A stretch of 64,000 nucleotides of DNA from Nisaea acidiphila (lineage in GTDB: Bacteria > Pseudomonadota > Alphaproteobacteria > Thalassobaculales > Thalassobaculaceae), in contig NZ_CP102480.1 in NCBI RefSeq assembly GCF_024662015.1, positions 4,582,501 through 4,646,500 on the forward strand. Direction: 5' to 3'. Made by a program: the position numbers and the translations under genes. The notes under the pieces were generated by a model, which saw only the letters and a program-made list of their open reading frames with translations, made no database searches and was not told the origin of the DNA. Positions 54,834 through 64,000 of this stretch are shown piece after piece (the first letter of the stretch is position 1; each line of letters begins with the position of its first letter).

Positions 54834-55847
54834 ATGGAATACCGCAATCTCGGCCGCTCGGGTCTCAAGGTCTCGAAATTCTGCCTCGGCGCCATGATGT
54901 TCGGCGGTCAGACGGACGAGGATGCGAGCCGCGAGATCATCGCTGAGGCGCGCGAATTCGGCGTCAATTTCATCGATACCGCCGATGCCTATAACGGCGG
55001 CGAGTCGGAACGCGTGGTCGGCCGCGCCATCGCGGCGGAGCGGGAATACTGGGTGCTCGCCACCAAGCTCGCCAACCCGATGGACGACAACGATCCGAAC
55101 GCACGCGGTCTTTCCCGCAAATGGGTGCTGCAGGCCTGCGAGGATTCGCTGGAGCGGCTCGATACGGACTATATCGACATCTACTACCTGCATAAGGAAG
55201 ACCACTCGACGCCGCTGGAAGAGACGGTGAACGCGCTGGCGGATCTGGTGAAGGCCGGGATGATCCGCTATTTCGGCGTCTCCAACCACCGTTCATGGCG
55301 CGTCGCCGAAATCTGCAATCTCTGCGATGCCGCCGGCATCGACCGTCCGGTCGTGAGCCAGCCCTATTACAACGCCATGAACCGAATGCCGGAGACCGAG
55401 CATCTTCCGGCCTGCGACTATTACGGCCTCGGCGTCTTCCCCTACAGCCCGCTCGCCCGCGGCGTGCTCTCCGGCAAGTACAAGGCCGGCGCCGAGCCGG
55501 AAGCGGGCAGCCGGGCGGCGCGCGCCGACAAGCGCATGATGCAGACGGAATGGCGCGAGGAGAGCCTGGTGATCGCCGAGAAGATCAAGGCCCATGCCGA
55601 GGCCAAGGGCGCGACGATCATCGATCTCGCGGTCGGTTGGGTGCTGAACAATGCGCTTGTCACCGGCTCCATCGTCGGCCCTCGCACGATGGAGCAGTGG
55701 AAGGCTTACGCGAAGGCCTATCACTACGAGTTCACGGCCGAAGACGAGGCACTGATCAATGGCCTCGTCCCGGAAGGCCATCCCTCGACGCCGGGCTACA
55801 ACGATCCGGCCTATCCGTTGGAAGGCAGGGTGGCGCTCGTAAGCTAG
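54834..55847 (+). CDS. Aldo/keto reductase
   Basis: 337 residues. The catalytic tetrad is Asp and Tyr in DTADAY, Lys in LATKLAN and His in YYLHKED, with MRYFGVSN-type and SIVGPRTMEQ cofactor segments later. It reduces carbonyls with NADPH. ATG 54834 has GGGGAGGAA upstream. Its TAG stop shares a CTAG palindrome with the convergent hydrolase gene. Confidence 0.93.
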   Translation: MEYRNLGRSGLKVSKFCLGAMMFGGQTDEDASREIIAEAREFGVNFIDTADAYNGGESERVVGRAIAAEREYWVLATKLANPMDDNDPNARGLSRKWVLQACEDSLERLDTDYIDIYYLHKEDHSTPLEETVNALADLVKAGMIRYFGVSNHRSWRVAEICNLCDAAGIDRPVVSQPYYNAMNRMPETEHLPACDYYGLGVFPYSPLARGVLSGKYKAGAEPEAGSRAARADKRMMQTEWREESLVIAEKIKAHAEAKGATIIDLAVGWVLNNALVTGSIVGPRTMEQWKAYAKAYHYEFTAEDEALINGLVPEGHPSTPGYNDPAYPLEGRVALVS

Positions 55848-57559
55848 TTGTCGGGAGGGTCTACGGGGCTGTGTTTGTTGAGCCAGGCGAATATCCGTTG
55901 CCATGCATCGCGGATGTTCGCCGGGCTCTCATAGACGTGGTCTTCTCCCCAGTAGCGCACGAATTCGACCTCCCGGCCGAGCCTGTGCAGGGCGGAAAAC
56001 ATCTCTTCCGACTGCGTGATGGGGACATAGTCGAGGTCGCCGTGAAACAGCAGGAGAGGAGCGGTGATCCTGTGCGCGGAGAAGAGCGGGCTGTTGCGGA
56101 TATAAATCTCGGGATGGTCCCAGGGCGGCCCCGGCAAATGCCAGTTCCGACTCAGCATCTGAGGCCTGGTTTTAAACCATTCGCCGAGAGTGTCATCGTA
56201 CCGCTGACGGATATCGAACTGGCCGTCCTGATAGGTGAGGTTCGAGATTCCGGCCATGGATATTCCCGACCGGAACAGGTCGGTTTCGGCGAGCAGTGTC
56301 TGTACGGCCCATCCGCCCATGCTCGTACCCATAACGTGGAGATGGCTCGGATCGTAAAGGTCCTGTGACCTTGCGGCATCGCATGCCGTCCGAACTGTCG
56401 AGGCGAGGAGGGCGGATATGTCGCAGGTCGCGTTTTCATCCGGTTTGAAGGGGATGTCGGGAATCAGGACGGTATATCCACGCGCCGCCAGGAGCTGGAG
56501 TGTGAAGAAGGTCGGGGAATTGATCCGGGAATGATAATCGCGCTCCAATGAGACCGCTTGTCCCGGATAGACCCACATGATCGCTGGCCCCGCAATGTTT
56601 GGACGCTTGCCCGGCGGCAGGAGGCTTCGGAACTGGACGTCCGTTCCGTCCTCCAGTTTGTAGGGAAAGATCAGATCCCGGGCGGGCGTGATCTCGGCGA
56701 GATGGGTATCCGTTTCGAGCAGCAGGGAGACGGATTTGGCGTCCGCCTTGAACAGTCTCGTGCCGTCGTCCTCCTTTACGGCATGGATGGCGATGCCGCG
56801 ATTTGCATCTTCAGCGAAGATCTTGCTCTGGACGGGGAGCCGGTCGTCTTCGCTCTTGCGGTTTTGGGGGCTGTTGCGGGCCGGCCTTGTTGCAAACGCC
56901 TTCAGTTTTTCTGGAGCGGCCGCTGCGCCGGGAAAATCCCGTACTTTACCGGATGTCGTATCGATCAGGCAGAGCAGGGCGTTCGCGCCATAGTCTGGAA
57001 ATGCCTGGTCAGATCCCAGGACGCTCGCCGTCACGGCCGATCCGGACCACGCCGTTTGCCACGCACGGTAGGCTTTTTCCGCACCTCGATACTGAATGTC
57101 GAGACTGATCGGCCGCTCCTCATCGGCGAACAGCTCGCAGGCAAGTTCCGTTTCGCCGAGCCATTGAAACGGGTCTCTACCGATTGTCAGCCGGAGGTTC
57201 CTGTCCGTGAGGCGATCCACGTTCCCGCTGGAGGCATCGATCACGAACGGGCTGACGAAATCGCCGTTGCACCCCGCGACAGCGATGCGCGTGCCGCAGG
57301 GGGAGAAGAGCGGACAGGAAAGGCCGAGATCCTGAGGCGCTTCGATCCAGTCGATTTCGCCGCTCGAAAGGTCAGCGATGCCGATCCGTCCGCGCGCGCC
57401 GCCGCCGAAATACCCGAGCCCGAAACGAGGTGCGTTCTTCATGCCCCTATGCAGGCTGAAGGCGAGTGCGCTGGTGTCGGGTGAGAGAGAAAACTGGGAG
57501 CCGAAAAACTCGTCGAAGCTGTGCAGCTTCAAGATGTCATCTACCGTCAGGACACGCAT
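55844..57559 (-). CDS. S9-type alpha/beta-hydrolase, catalytically intact
   Basis: 571 residues. An N-terminal ~300-residue beta-propeller-like part (SLSPDTSALAFS, FSPCGTRIAVAG) leads to an alpha/beta-hydrolase domain with nucleophile Ser413 in GTSMGG, Asp510 in HGDLDYVP and His541 in EDHVYESP. This is the S9 (prolyl-oligopeptidase/DPP) layout, so it may be a peptidase or esterase. It is homologous along its length to the gene 45 bases upstream, which has lost the triad. ATG 57559 is chosen; GTG 57565 is alternative. No signal peptide is visible, so it is cytoplasmic. Confidence 0.87.
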   Translation of the reverse strand: MRVLTVDDILKLHSFDEFFGSQFSLSPDTSALAFSLHRGMKNAPRFGLGYFGGGARGRIGIADLSSGEIDWIEAPQDLGLSCPLFSPCGTRIAVAGCNGDFVSPFVIDASSGNVDRLTDRNLRLTIGRDPFQWLGETELACELFADEERPISLDIQYRGAEKAYRAWQTAWSGSAVTASVLGSDQAFPDYGANALLCLIDTTSGKVRDFPGAAAAPEKLKAFATRPARNSPQNRKSEDDRLPVQSKIFAEDANRGIAIHAVKEDDGTRLFKADAKSVSLLLETDTHLAEITPARDLIFPYKLEDGTDVQFRSLLPPGKRPNIAGPAIMWVYPGQAVSLERDYHSRINSPTFFTLQLLAARGYTVLIPDIPFKPDENATCDISALLASTVRTACDAARSQDLYDPSHLHVMGTSMGGWAVQTLLAETDLFRSGISMAGISNLTYQDGQFDIRQRYDDTLGEWFKTRPQMLSRNWHLPGPPWDHPEIYIRNSPLFSAHRITAPLLLFHGDLDYVPITQSEEMFSALHRLGREVEFVRYWGEDHVYESPANIRDAWQRIFAWLNKHSPVDPPDN

Positions 57560-57604
57560 AGGCACTATCTCGCGGTGTCACTGCCTCACTCAAATCAACC
57601 GGGT

Positions 57605-59323
57605 TTACGCGACTTTCCGCATTCCCACCGGGCTTAGCCGGTTCAGCCAGCCGAAGATCCGGTGCCAGGCGTCGCGGACGTTCGCCGGGCTGAGAAATAC
57701 GTTGTCGTCGCCCCAATAGCGTACGAATTCGACTTCCTTGCCGAGGCGGCAGAGCGTGGTGAACATTTCCTCCGACTGCGCCATCGGCACGGAGCTGTAT
57801 TCGCAATGGAGCAGCATCAGGGGAGCCTGGATCCGGTCTGCAGAAAAGATCGGGCTGCGGCGGATATAGGCCGCGGGATCCGCTGAGGGCGGACCGGAAA
57901 AGTGGTGCCATTTCTCCACGAGTTCGAAATTCAGGCCGGTGCGCTCTTTCAGGCTGTCCTCATGCCGGAAATGCGGCACGAACTGGCCGTAATAGCTGGT
58001 ATAATTCGAGATCCCGCCGATCGAGATGCCGGAGCGGAAGAGATCGGTCTCGGCCAGCAGCGTCTGCACAGCCCAGCCGCCTTTGAGAGCGCCGAAGGCG
58101 TGGATCTGGCCGGCTTCGGCGATGCCATGCGACACCGCTGCGTCGTGCGCCGCCGTCGCTGCGGATACCAGGGTGCCGACGAGATCCGGGCTTGAGCCGG
58201 GCTCGAAGTCAAACGGGATCATCGGAACCAGGACCGCGTAACCCTGCGCCGCAATGAGCTGAAGGTTGTAGAAATAGGGGTAGTTGAGGCGGTTGGCGGG
58301 GCCGTCGAATTCGGTCAGCCGTTCGTTAGGGTCGACCCACATGACAGCGGGCAGAGGCTGGCCGGGCTCGGCATCGGGGGGCAAGATACATCCGACCAGC
58401 GGCGTGCCGCTAGGGGACGAGATGACGGTCCGCGCGCCCGGTGTCACCTCGGCAAGATGTGTATCGACTTCCAGCAGGACCGTCACTTCGTCCGCATTGC
58501 TCGCATAGACCCGGGTCGCGTCGTCCTCGCGCGCCGCGTGAATGGCGATTCCGTGTTCCTCGTTCTTTGCGAAGGTCCGTGCGACGAATGGCAGCCGCTC
58601 GTCCGTGCACTTTTCTCCGACCTGAAGCAGGCACTGCTTCTGACGGTCGGCAAAAGCGCGTAGTGCGCCGCGCAGTAGCGCGCGGTTGCCATGCTCCCGC
58701 AACCTGTTCTTTTTGAGGTCGAAAATAACGACACGCCCGCGATGCGATTCCAGGTTTTCGAAATGGCGAGAACCGAGCACGCTTACGCTTGCCTCCTGGC
58801 CGGCCCAGCCGCGTTTCCACATCTGTTGCGCGCGCTCCGGACCGCGGTACCAGAGATCAAGTCCATAGGGCCTTTCGTTCACCTGCAGCAGCTCAAAGGC
58901 GAGTTCGCCGACGCCGGTCCAGGCGAACGTCTCCATGCGGATGTCGAGCGCAAGGTTGCGCTGCGTAATGCGGGTGATCTCGCCGGTAGTCGCGTCCAGA
59001 AGGTATGGGCTGACGAAAGCGCCGTCCGTTCCGATCAGAGCGAGATGAAGTCCGTCGGGAGACCATTTGGGAGAGAAGAGGGCAATCCCCTCGGGGGCCT
59101 CGATCCAGGTCGTGGTGCCGTCTGCGAGATCGGTCAGTCCGAGGCGGGCGCTATGGGCGCCCTCGAGTCCGGCCAGGCAATAGCGATGGTGCGCTGTGCG
59201 GCTTTCCCCGCCGTGAAGGCTGTGCGCAAGGATCCGGCCGTCGGGAGAAATATCGAACTGGCTGCCATAACTGCCGGTGAAAGTGTGTAGGGGAATGATG
59301 TCGTCGACTGTCAGTGTGCGCAT
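57605..59323 (-). CDS. S9-type hydrolase paralog lacking the catalytic triad (probable pseudoenzyme)
   Basis: 572 residues, full length, with no frameshift. It has the same propeller plus hydrolase layout as the downstream gene, and long stretches agree (WAVQTLLAETDLFRSGIS, FVRYWG, SPANVRDAW). At the three triad positions, however, Ser becomes Leu413 (GALKGG), Asp becomes Ser510 (HCEYSSVP), and His becomes Asn541 (DDNVFLSP). It therefore should not hydrolyse by the normal mechanism. Because it is intact and precedes the active copy, a binding or regulatory role is more likely than decay. GGGAGAA precedes ATG 59323. Confidence 0.85.
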   Translation of the reverse strand: MRTLTVDDIIPLHTFTGSYGSQFDISPDGRILAHSLHGGESRTAHHRYCLAGLEGAHSARLGLTDLADGTTTWIEAPEGIALFSPKWSPDGLHLALIGTDGAFVSPYLLDATTGEITRITQRNLALDIRMETFAWTGVGELAFELLQVNERPYGLDLWYRGPERAQQMWKRGWAGQEASVSVLGSRHFENLESHRGRVVIFDLKKNRLREHGNRALLRGALRAFADRQKQCLLQVGEKCTDERLPFVARTFAKNEEHGIAIHAAREDDATRVYASNADEVTVLLEVDTHLAEVTPGARTVISSPSGTPLVGCILPPDAEPGQPLPAVMWVDPNERLTEFDGPANRLNYPYFYNLQLIAAQGYAVLVPMIPFDFEPGSSPDLVGTLVSAATAAHDAAVSHGIAEAGQIHAFGALKGGWAVQTLLAETDLFRSGISIGGISNYTSYYGQFVPHFRHEDSLKERTGLNFELVEKWHHFSGPPSADPAAYIRRSPIFSADRIQAPLMLLHCEYSSVPMAQSEEMFTTLCRLGKEVEFVRYWGDDNVFLSPANVRDAWHRIFGWLNRLSPVGMRKVA

Positions 59324-59440
59324 GACGTTTCTCCCGGAATGAATGGGACACCCGACACAAGGCCGGCAGAATGACCGTAATGCGAATGAGTCCTAATCGC
59401 AATTCAATCTTTGGTCTTTGCTCCTTGGTGGCGGATCGGC

Positions 59441-59803
59441 CTAGGACGCGGGAGCCTTCTTGCGTTTCGGCTTGTGGGCCTTGAAGGCCGCATCGATCGC
59501 GGTCCGGGCCCAGTCACGGAAAATTTCGGGATCGTCGAGAATCTCCGCCGGCACCTCCCAGTAATTCACCAGCGTCGCGGTCTTTCCCTTGCGCTGATAG
59601 CGGAATGGTTCGCTTCCGCGGGATTCGTAGCCGGGTCGAGAGCTTTCATCGACGCGGAAATAAGGCAGGTCGTCGAGCAAGAGGGCGAAATTCACCTCGC
59701 CGTATTTGATTCCGTAGCCGCCGAACATGCGATGTGCGCGAATATCGCCGAGCGGCTCCAGCATTTCGGTGATGTAGTCGGCGAGTTCGCTCGATGTCGC
59801 CAT
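59441..59803 (-). CDS. TfoX N-terminal-domain protein
   Basis: 120 residues, matching the TfoX-N family: MFGGYGIKYGEVNFALL, DLPYFRVDESSRPGYE, and NYWEVPAEILDD, followed by a short Lys-rich tail. Unlike competence regulator TfoX/Sxy it lacks the C-terminal domain, so its role is unknown. It stands alone with a 117-base gap to the hydrolase pair. Confidence 0.87.
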   Translation of the reverse strand: MATSSELADYITEMLEPLGDIRAHRMFGGYGIKYGEVNFALLLDDLPYFRVDESSRPGYESRGSEPFRYQRKGKTATLVNYWEVPAEILDDPEIFRDWARTAIDAAFKAHKPKRKKAPAS

Positions 59804-60012
59804 CTCCGGTCCCCTTGAATTGTTCGCACTATGTTCTCATATTCCCCGGGCGCGGGGAAGCCGCTCCCGCTTCACAACGACGTGGGATGCAGCCATGCAA
59901 TCCTGCGCTTGTTTTGCGCTGCAATATCCGTATTTTAGCGGCGACCCAGTTTGACCCATGTCCGGGCCGGAGACGCCCGCGGGAATTCAACGCAGTTTTG
60001 GACGCCTGGCAC

Positions 60013-60031
60013 CGCGCCGGAAAGCGGCGCG
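60013..60031 (+). promoter_or_regulatory. Hairpin in the typA leader
   Basis: CGCGCCG-GAAAG-CGGCGCG, a perfect 7-base-pair stem 25 bases before the typA ATG. It may affect ribosome access. Nothing else regulatory is recognisable in the 253-base region between the TfoX-N and typA genes. Confidence 0.3.
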
Positions 60032-60056
60032 CGGCGATCCCGTACGGAGCCGTTTC

Positions 60057-61883
<1,827 letters not shown>

Positions 61884-61990
61884 CCGCCCTGACGGGGACG
61901 GGGGCATAGCTGCCTTTCCCGATAGACCATTCCATCGAGACAGCGCCCGTCCTAGGCTCTCCCCGAACGATAATTCGGAGGGAGGGCCCG

Positions 61991-62392
61991 ATGGGCGCCA
62001 AGCAGATCAAGACCGTCGAATCCATGGTGGCCGAGGCCAACAAGGAAGTGCGCATTCTCGGCATCGAGGAGGCGAAGGCGATGGTCGGAAACGACGATGT
62101 CACGTTCGTCGATGTGCGCGACGTGCGCGAGATCGCCAAGACCGGCCGCATTCCCGGCGCCCGGCATGTGCCGCGCGGCATGCTGGAATTCTGGATCGAT
62201 CCCGCGAGCCCCTATTTCAAGGACTTCTTCGGCGAGGATAAGACCTTCGTCTTCTATTGCGCGGCCAGTTGGCGCTCCGCGCTTTCGGCCAAGACCGCGC
62301 AGGATATGGGGCTGACGCCGGTCGCGCATCTCGAAGGCGGTCTCGGTGCTTGGATCAAGGCCGGCGGCGAGGTCGAGAAAAAAGACGGCTAA
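61991..62392 (+). CDS. Rhodanese-domain protein
   Basis: 133 residues. The rhodanese fold has FVDVRDVREIAKTGRIPGARHVPRG near the start and the active loop YCAASWRSA with Cys90. It transfers sulfur or acts as a redox/arsenate-type sulfur carrier. GGAGGGAGG precedes ATG 61991. Not obviously linked to its neighbours. Confidence 0.92.
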   Translation: MGAKQIKTVESMVAEANKEVRILGIEEAKAMVGNDDVTFVDVRDVREIAKTGRIPGARHVPRGMLEFWIDPASPYFKDFFGEDKTFVFYCAASWRSALSAKTAQDMGLTPVAHLEGGLGAWIKAGGEVEKKDG

Positions 62393-62425
62393 TCGGGGGG
62401 CGGATCCCAGTGACCCGTCCGGCTT

Positions 62426-62446
62426 AAACTGAGGCAGTTTCTCTTT
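62426..62446 (+). terminator. Weak terminator after rhodanese gene
   Basis: AAACTG-AGG-CAGTTT, a perfect 6-base-pair stem, followed by CTCTTT. It lies 33 bases after the rhodanese stop and before the end of the convergent chemoreceptor gene. Confidence 0.4.
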
Positions 62447-62454
62447 AGCGCCAA

Positions 62455-64000
62455 TCAGACCGCGCGCACTTCAGCAAGGAACGCGTCCACCTGCTGGCGG
62501 AGAGTGCTGACAGACTGATTCATCCGTGAAGCCGTTCCCGTCACATTCTCCGCTGCGGCGCTGGTTTTGGTGGTTGCATCGTTCACATGCGCGATGCTGT
62601 TGGTGACCTCGTTGGTGCCGGAGGCCGCATCCTGAACGTTCCGGGAGATTTCCGAGGTCGCCGCAGACTGTTCCTCCACAGCTCCTGCGATCATTGTTGA
62701 AGATTCCGAGAGATTGGAAATCAGTTCGGTGACCCGGTTGATCGCTTCGACGGCCGCTCCGCTGGATTGCTGAATCTCCTGGACCTGATTGGAGATCTCC
62801 TCCGTTGCCTGGGCCGACTGGTTGGCGAGGCTCTTCACTTCGCTTGCAACGACCGCAAACCCCTTGCCAGCGTCTCCTGCCCGTGCAGCCTCGATTGTCG
62901 CGTTCAGAGCGAGCAGATTGGTCTGCTCGGCAATGTCGCGAATGAGAGTGACGATCTCACCGATTTTGTCCGCAGATTGCGCCAAAGCCTGCATCTGAGC
63001 ATTGGTGCGCTCGCTCTCGGCAACGGCAGAACCGCTGATATTGGAGGCTTCGGAGACTTTGCGTGTTATTTCGCCAATCGACGAAGAGAGTTGCTCCGTC
63101 GCTGCGGCGACTGTGTTGACGTTCGTCGATGCCAGCGCAGCAGCCGATGCGACCTGATCTGACTGGACGTTGGTCTGACCGGCCGCATCGGTCATCTCGG
63201 TGGCGGTTACGTTCAGATTGGAGGCCATATCGTTCAGTTCCGTCATGGACTGTCCAATCAGGTTTTCGAAGTTCTTGATCGATTGTTCGATCTTTTGCGC
63301 CCTTGCGGCGCGCTCTTGTTCCTCGGCCTGCTGGCGCGCGCGCATTTGCTCCCTTTCGAGAAGTCCATCCTTCATGATTGAAAGGGCGTGGGCGATTGCC
63401 CCAACTTCATCCCGCCGTTCCTGGTCGGTGATCTCGGTATCGCTTTGGCCTTTGGCAAGATTCTCGATTGTTTCGGTAATGCGGCGAACCGGAGTCGTGA
63501 TCGCACGCCCGGAAAACACACCGACGGCGAGTGATGCGGCAAAAGCCAGAACAACCACAGCCAAGACCTGCAACTCTGCCATTCGCTGGGCTGCCGCAGC
63601 TTCGACCGTAAGGGCGGCAGCATTTTGGGAGAACGTATCCGAAATTGCCTGCGCCATCTTGGAGACTTCAAGTAGGCTAATATGTGCGTCTGTCATCAGC
63701 ATTGATGCCAAGAACGCGTCGACGGCAACTGTGTCGAGCGTTTCAGTTGCCGTGGCCCTGTAGGCCGAGAAACCCTGCTGCAAGGCCGTTAGGGCCTCTG
63801 CGTTTGCCTTGGGGGTCACGCTCGCTATCGAGACAAACCGGGCATCAACGGAGTTGAAAATATCTTGAGCCTCGGCAGCGGCCTTGGCTACGTCGTCGCC
63901 GGCAACGCCCGCTTGTTGCCAGCTCAGTGCGCGAAAGAGTGTCGCATGACCGGCGTTCAGGCTGCTTTGCAGTTCCTTGGTCATGACAACCAGCTGCTCC
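62455..64000 (-). CDS. Methyl-accepting chemotaxis protein (N-terminus outside window)
   Basis: At least 514 residues; the reading frame stays open to the right edge (EQLVV before the ATG at 63984), so the true start and TM1 are probably outside. Visible are a helical periplasmic part, a membrane segment ([18 protein letters not shown]), HAMP, a cytoplasmic domain with tip [18 protein letters not shown], and an ending FLAEVRAV. It is the third chemoreceptor in the window. Its C-terminal FLxxVR pattern is shared with the other two. Whether it has a Cache-like partner gene cannot be seen. Confidence 0.9.
   Translation of the reverse strand, partial: EQLVVMTKELQSSLNAGHATLFRALSWQQAGVAGDDVAKAAAEAQDIFNSVDARFVSIASVTPKANAEALTALQQGFSAYRATATETLDTVAVDAFLASMLMTDAHISLLEVSKMAQAISDTFSQNAAALTVEAAAAQRMAELQVLAVVVLAFAASLAVGVFSGRAITTPVRRITETIENLAKGQSDTEITDQERRDEVGAIAHALSIMKDGLLEREQMRARQQAEEQERAARAQKIEQSIKNFENLIGQSMTELNDMASNLNVTATEMTDAAGQTNVQSDQVASAAALASTNVNTVAAATEQLSSSIGEITRKVSEASNISGSAVAESERTNAQMQALAQSADKIGEIVTLIRDIAEQTNLLALNATIEAARAGDAGKGFAVVASEVKSLANQSAQATEEISNQVQEIQQSSGAAVEAINRVTELISNLSESSTMIAGAVEEQSAATSEISRNVQDAASGTNEVTNSIAHVNDATTKTSAAAENVTGTASRMNQSVSTLRQQVDAFLAEVRAV

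Overview
This 64 kb window is bacterial chromosome. It is GC-rich and densely coding, and its largest gaps are about 250 bases. The gene content (a MocR regulator, PotFGHI-type and CaiB-type genes, several chemoreceptors, GMC oxidoreductases, a BVMO, a candidate sulfolactate or sugar-acid lyase pair) and the codon bias fit a free-living, motile alphaproteobacterium. A marine Rhodospirillales-type organism is my best guess, by inference only. I saw no transposase, integrase, phage gene, CRISPR array or rRNA. There is one tRNA-Ser.  Layout. 1-6.6 kb: the start of a sugar-type binding protein, an SDR, then a three-gene coupled operon (TonB receptor, MFS importer, FAD monooxygenase) divergent from an AraC regulator, which looks like xenosiderophore uptake. 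6.6-10.7 kb: a Baeyer-Villiger monooxygenase and a UxaA/SuyAB-type two-subunit lyase with a divergent GntR/UTRA regulator. 10.9-14 kb: a PAS_5 protein, then a secreted single-Cache-like protein followed by a chemoreceptor. 14-17.6 kb: an OmpR-type response regulator/kinase pair divergent from a two-repeat Pro/Gly-rich protein, then a 2OG-oxygenase-like protein. 17.7-22.2 kb: an IlvD/Edd dehydratase, a ProC-like reductase, a signal-less periplasmic-binding-fold protein, a GFA protein and tRNA-Ser. 22.4-33.6 kb: a catabolic and transport block with a GMC oxidoreductase, MocR regulator, enolase-superfamily enzyme, DadA/PuuB-like oxidase, polyamine-type ABC transporter and an MFS carrier. 33.6-36.7 kb: a second chemoreceptor with a second Cache-like secreted protein, divergently arranged. 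36.8-41.4 kb: an operon of a GMC oxidoreductase, an OGT-like TPR glycosyltransferase and an acyl-CoA dehydrogenase. 41.5-47.3 kb: CoA-transferase subunits, a CaiB-type CoA-transferase, MsrB, a 2-hydroxyacid dehydrogenase and a SAF-domain oxidoreductase. 47.3-52.2 kb: a GT8 protein and a Wzm/Wzt/GT4 polysaccharide export set. 52.2-64 kb: an ArsC-like protein, PaaG-like hydratase, methyltransferase, RraA-like protein, aldo/keto reductase, a tandem pair of S9-type hydrolases, a TfoX-N protein, TypA, a rhodanese and a third chemoreceptor running off the end.  How the genes work together. Four patterns stand out. First, two homologous secreted Cache-like proteins each sit beside a chemoreceptor gene, which suggests a soluble-sensor/receptor partnership. 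Second, the tandem S9 hydrolases are one intact enzyme and one copy that has lost Ser, Asp and His of the triad at equivalent positions. Third, a 33-base element with 28 identical positions lies both in the MocR/enolase-family divergent promoter and in front of the ABC binding-protein gene, tying those units into one likely regulon. Fourth, the two-component system faces a repeat protein of unknown function across a possible response-regulator box. No experiment or database search was available, so functions rest on motifs and context.
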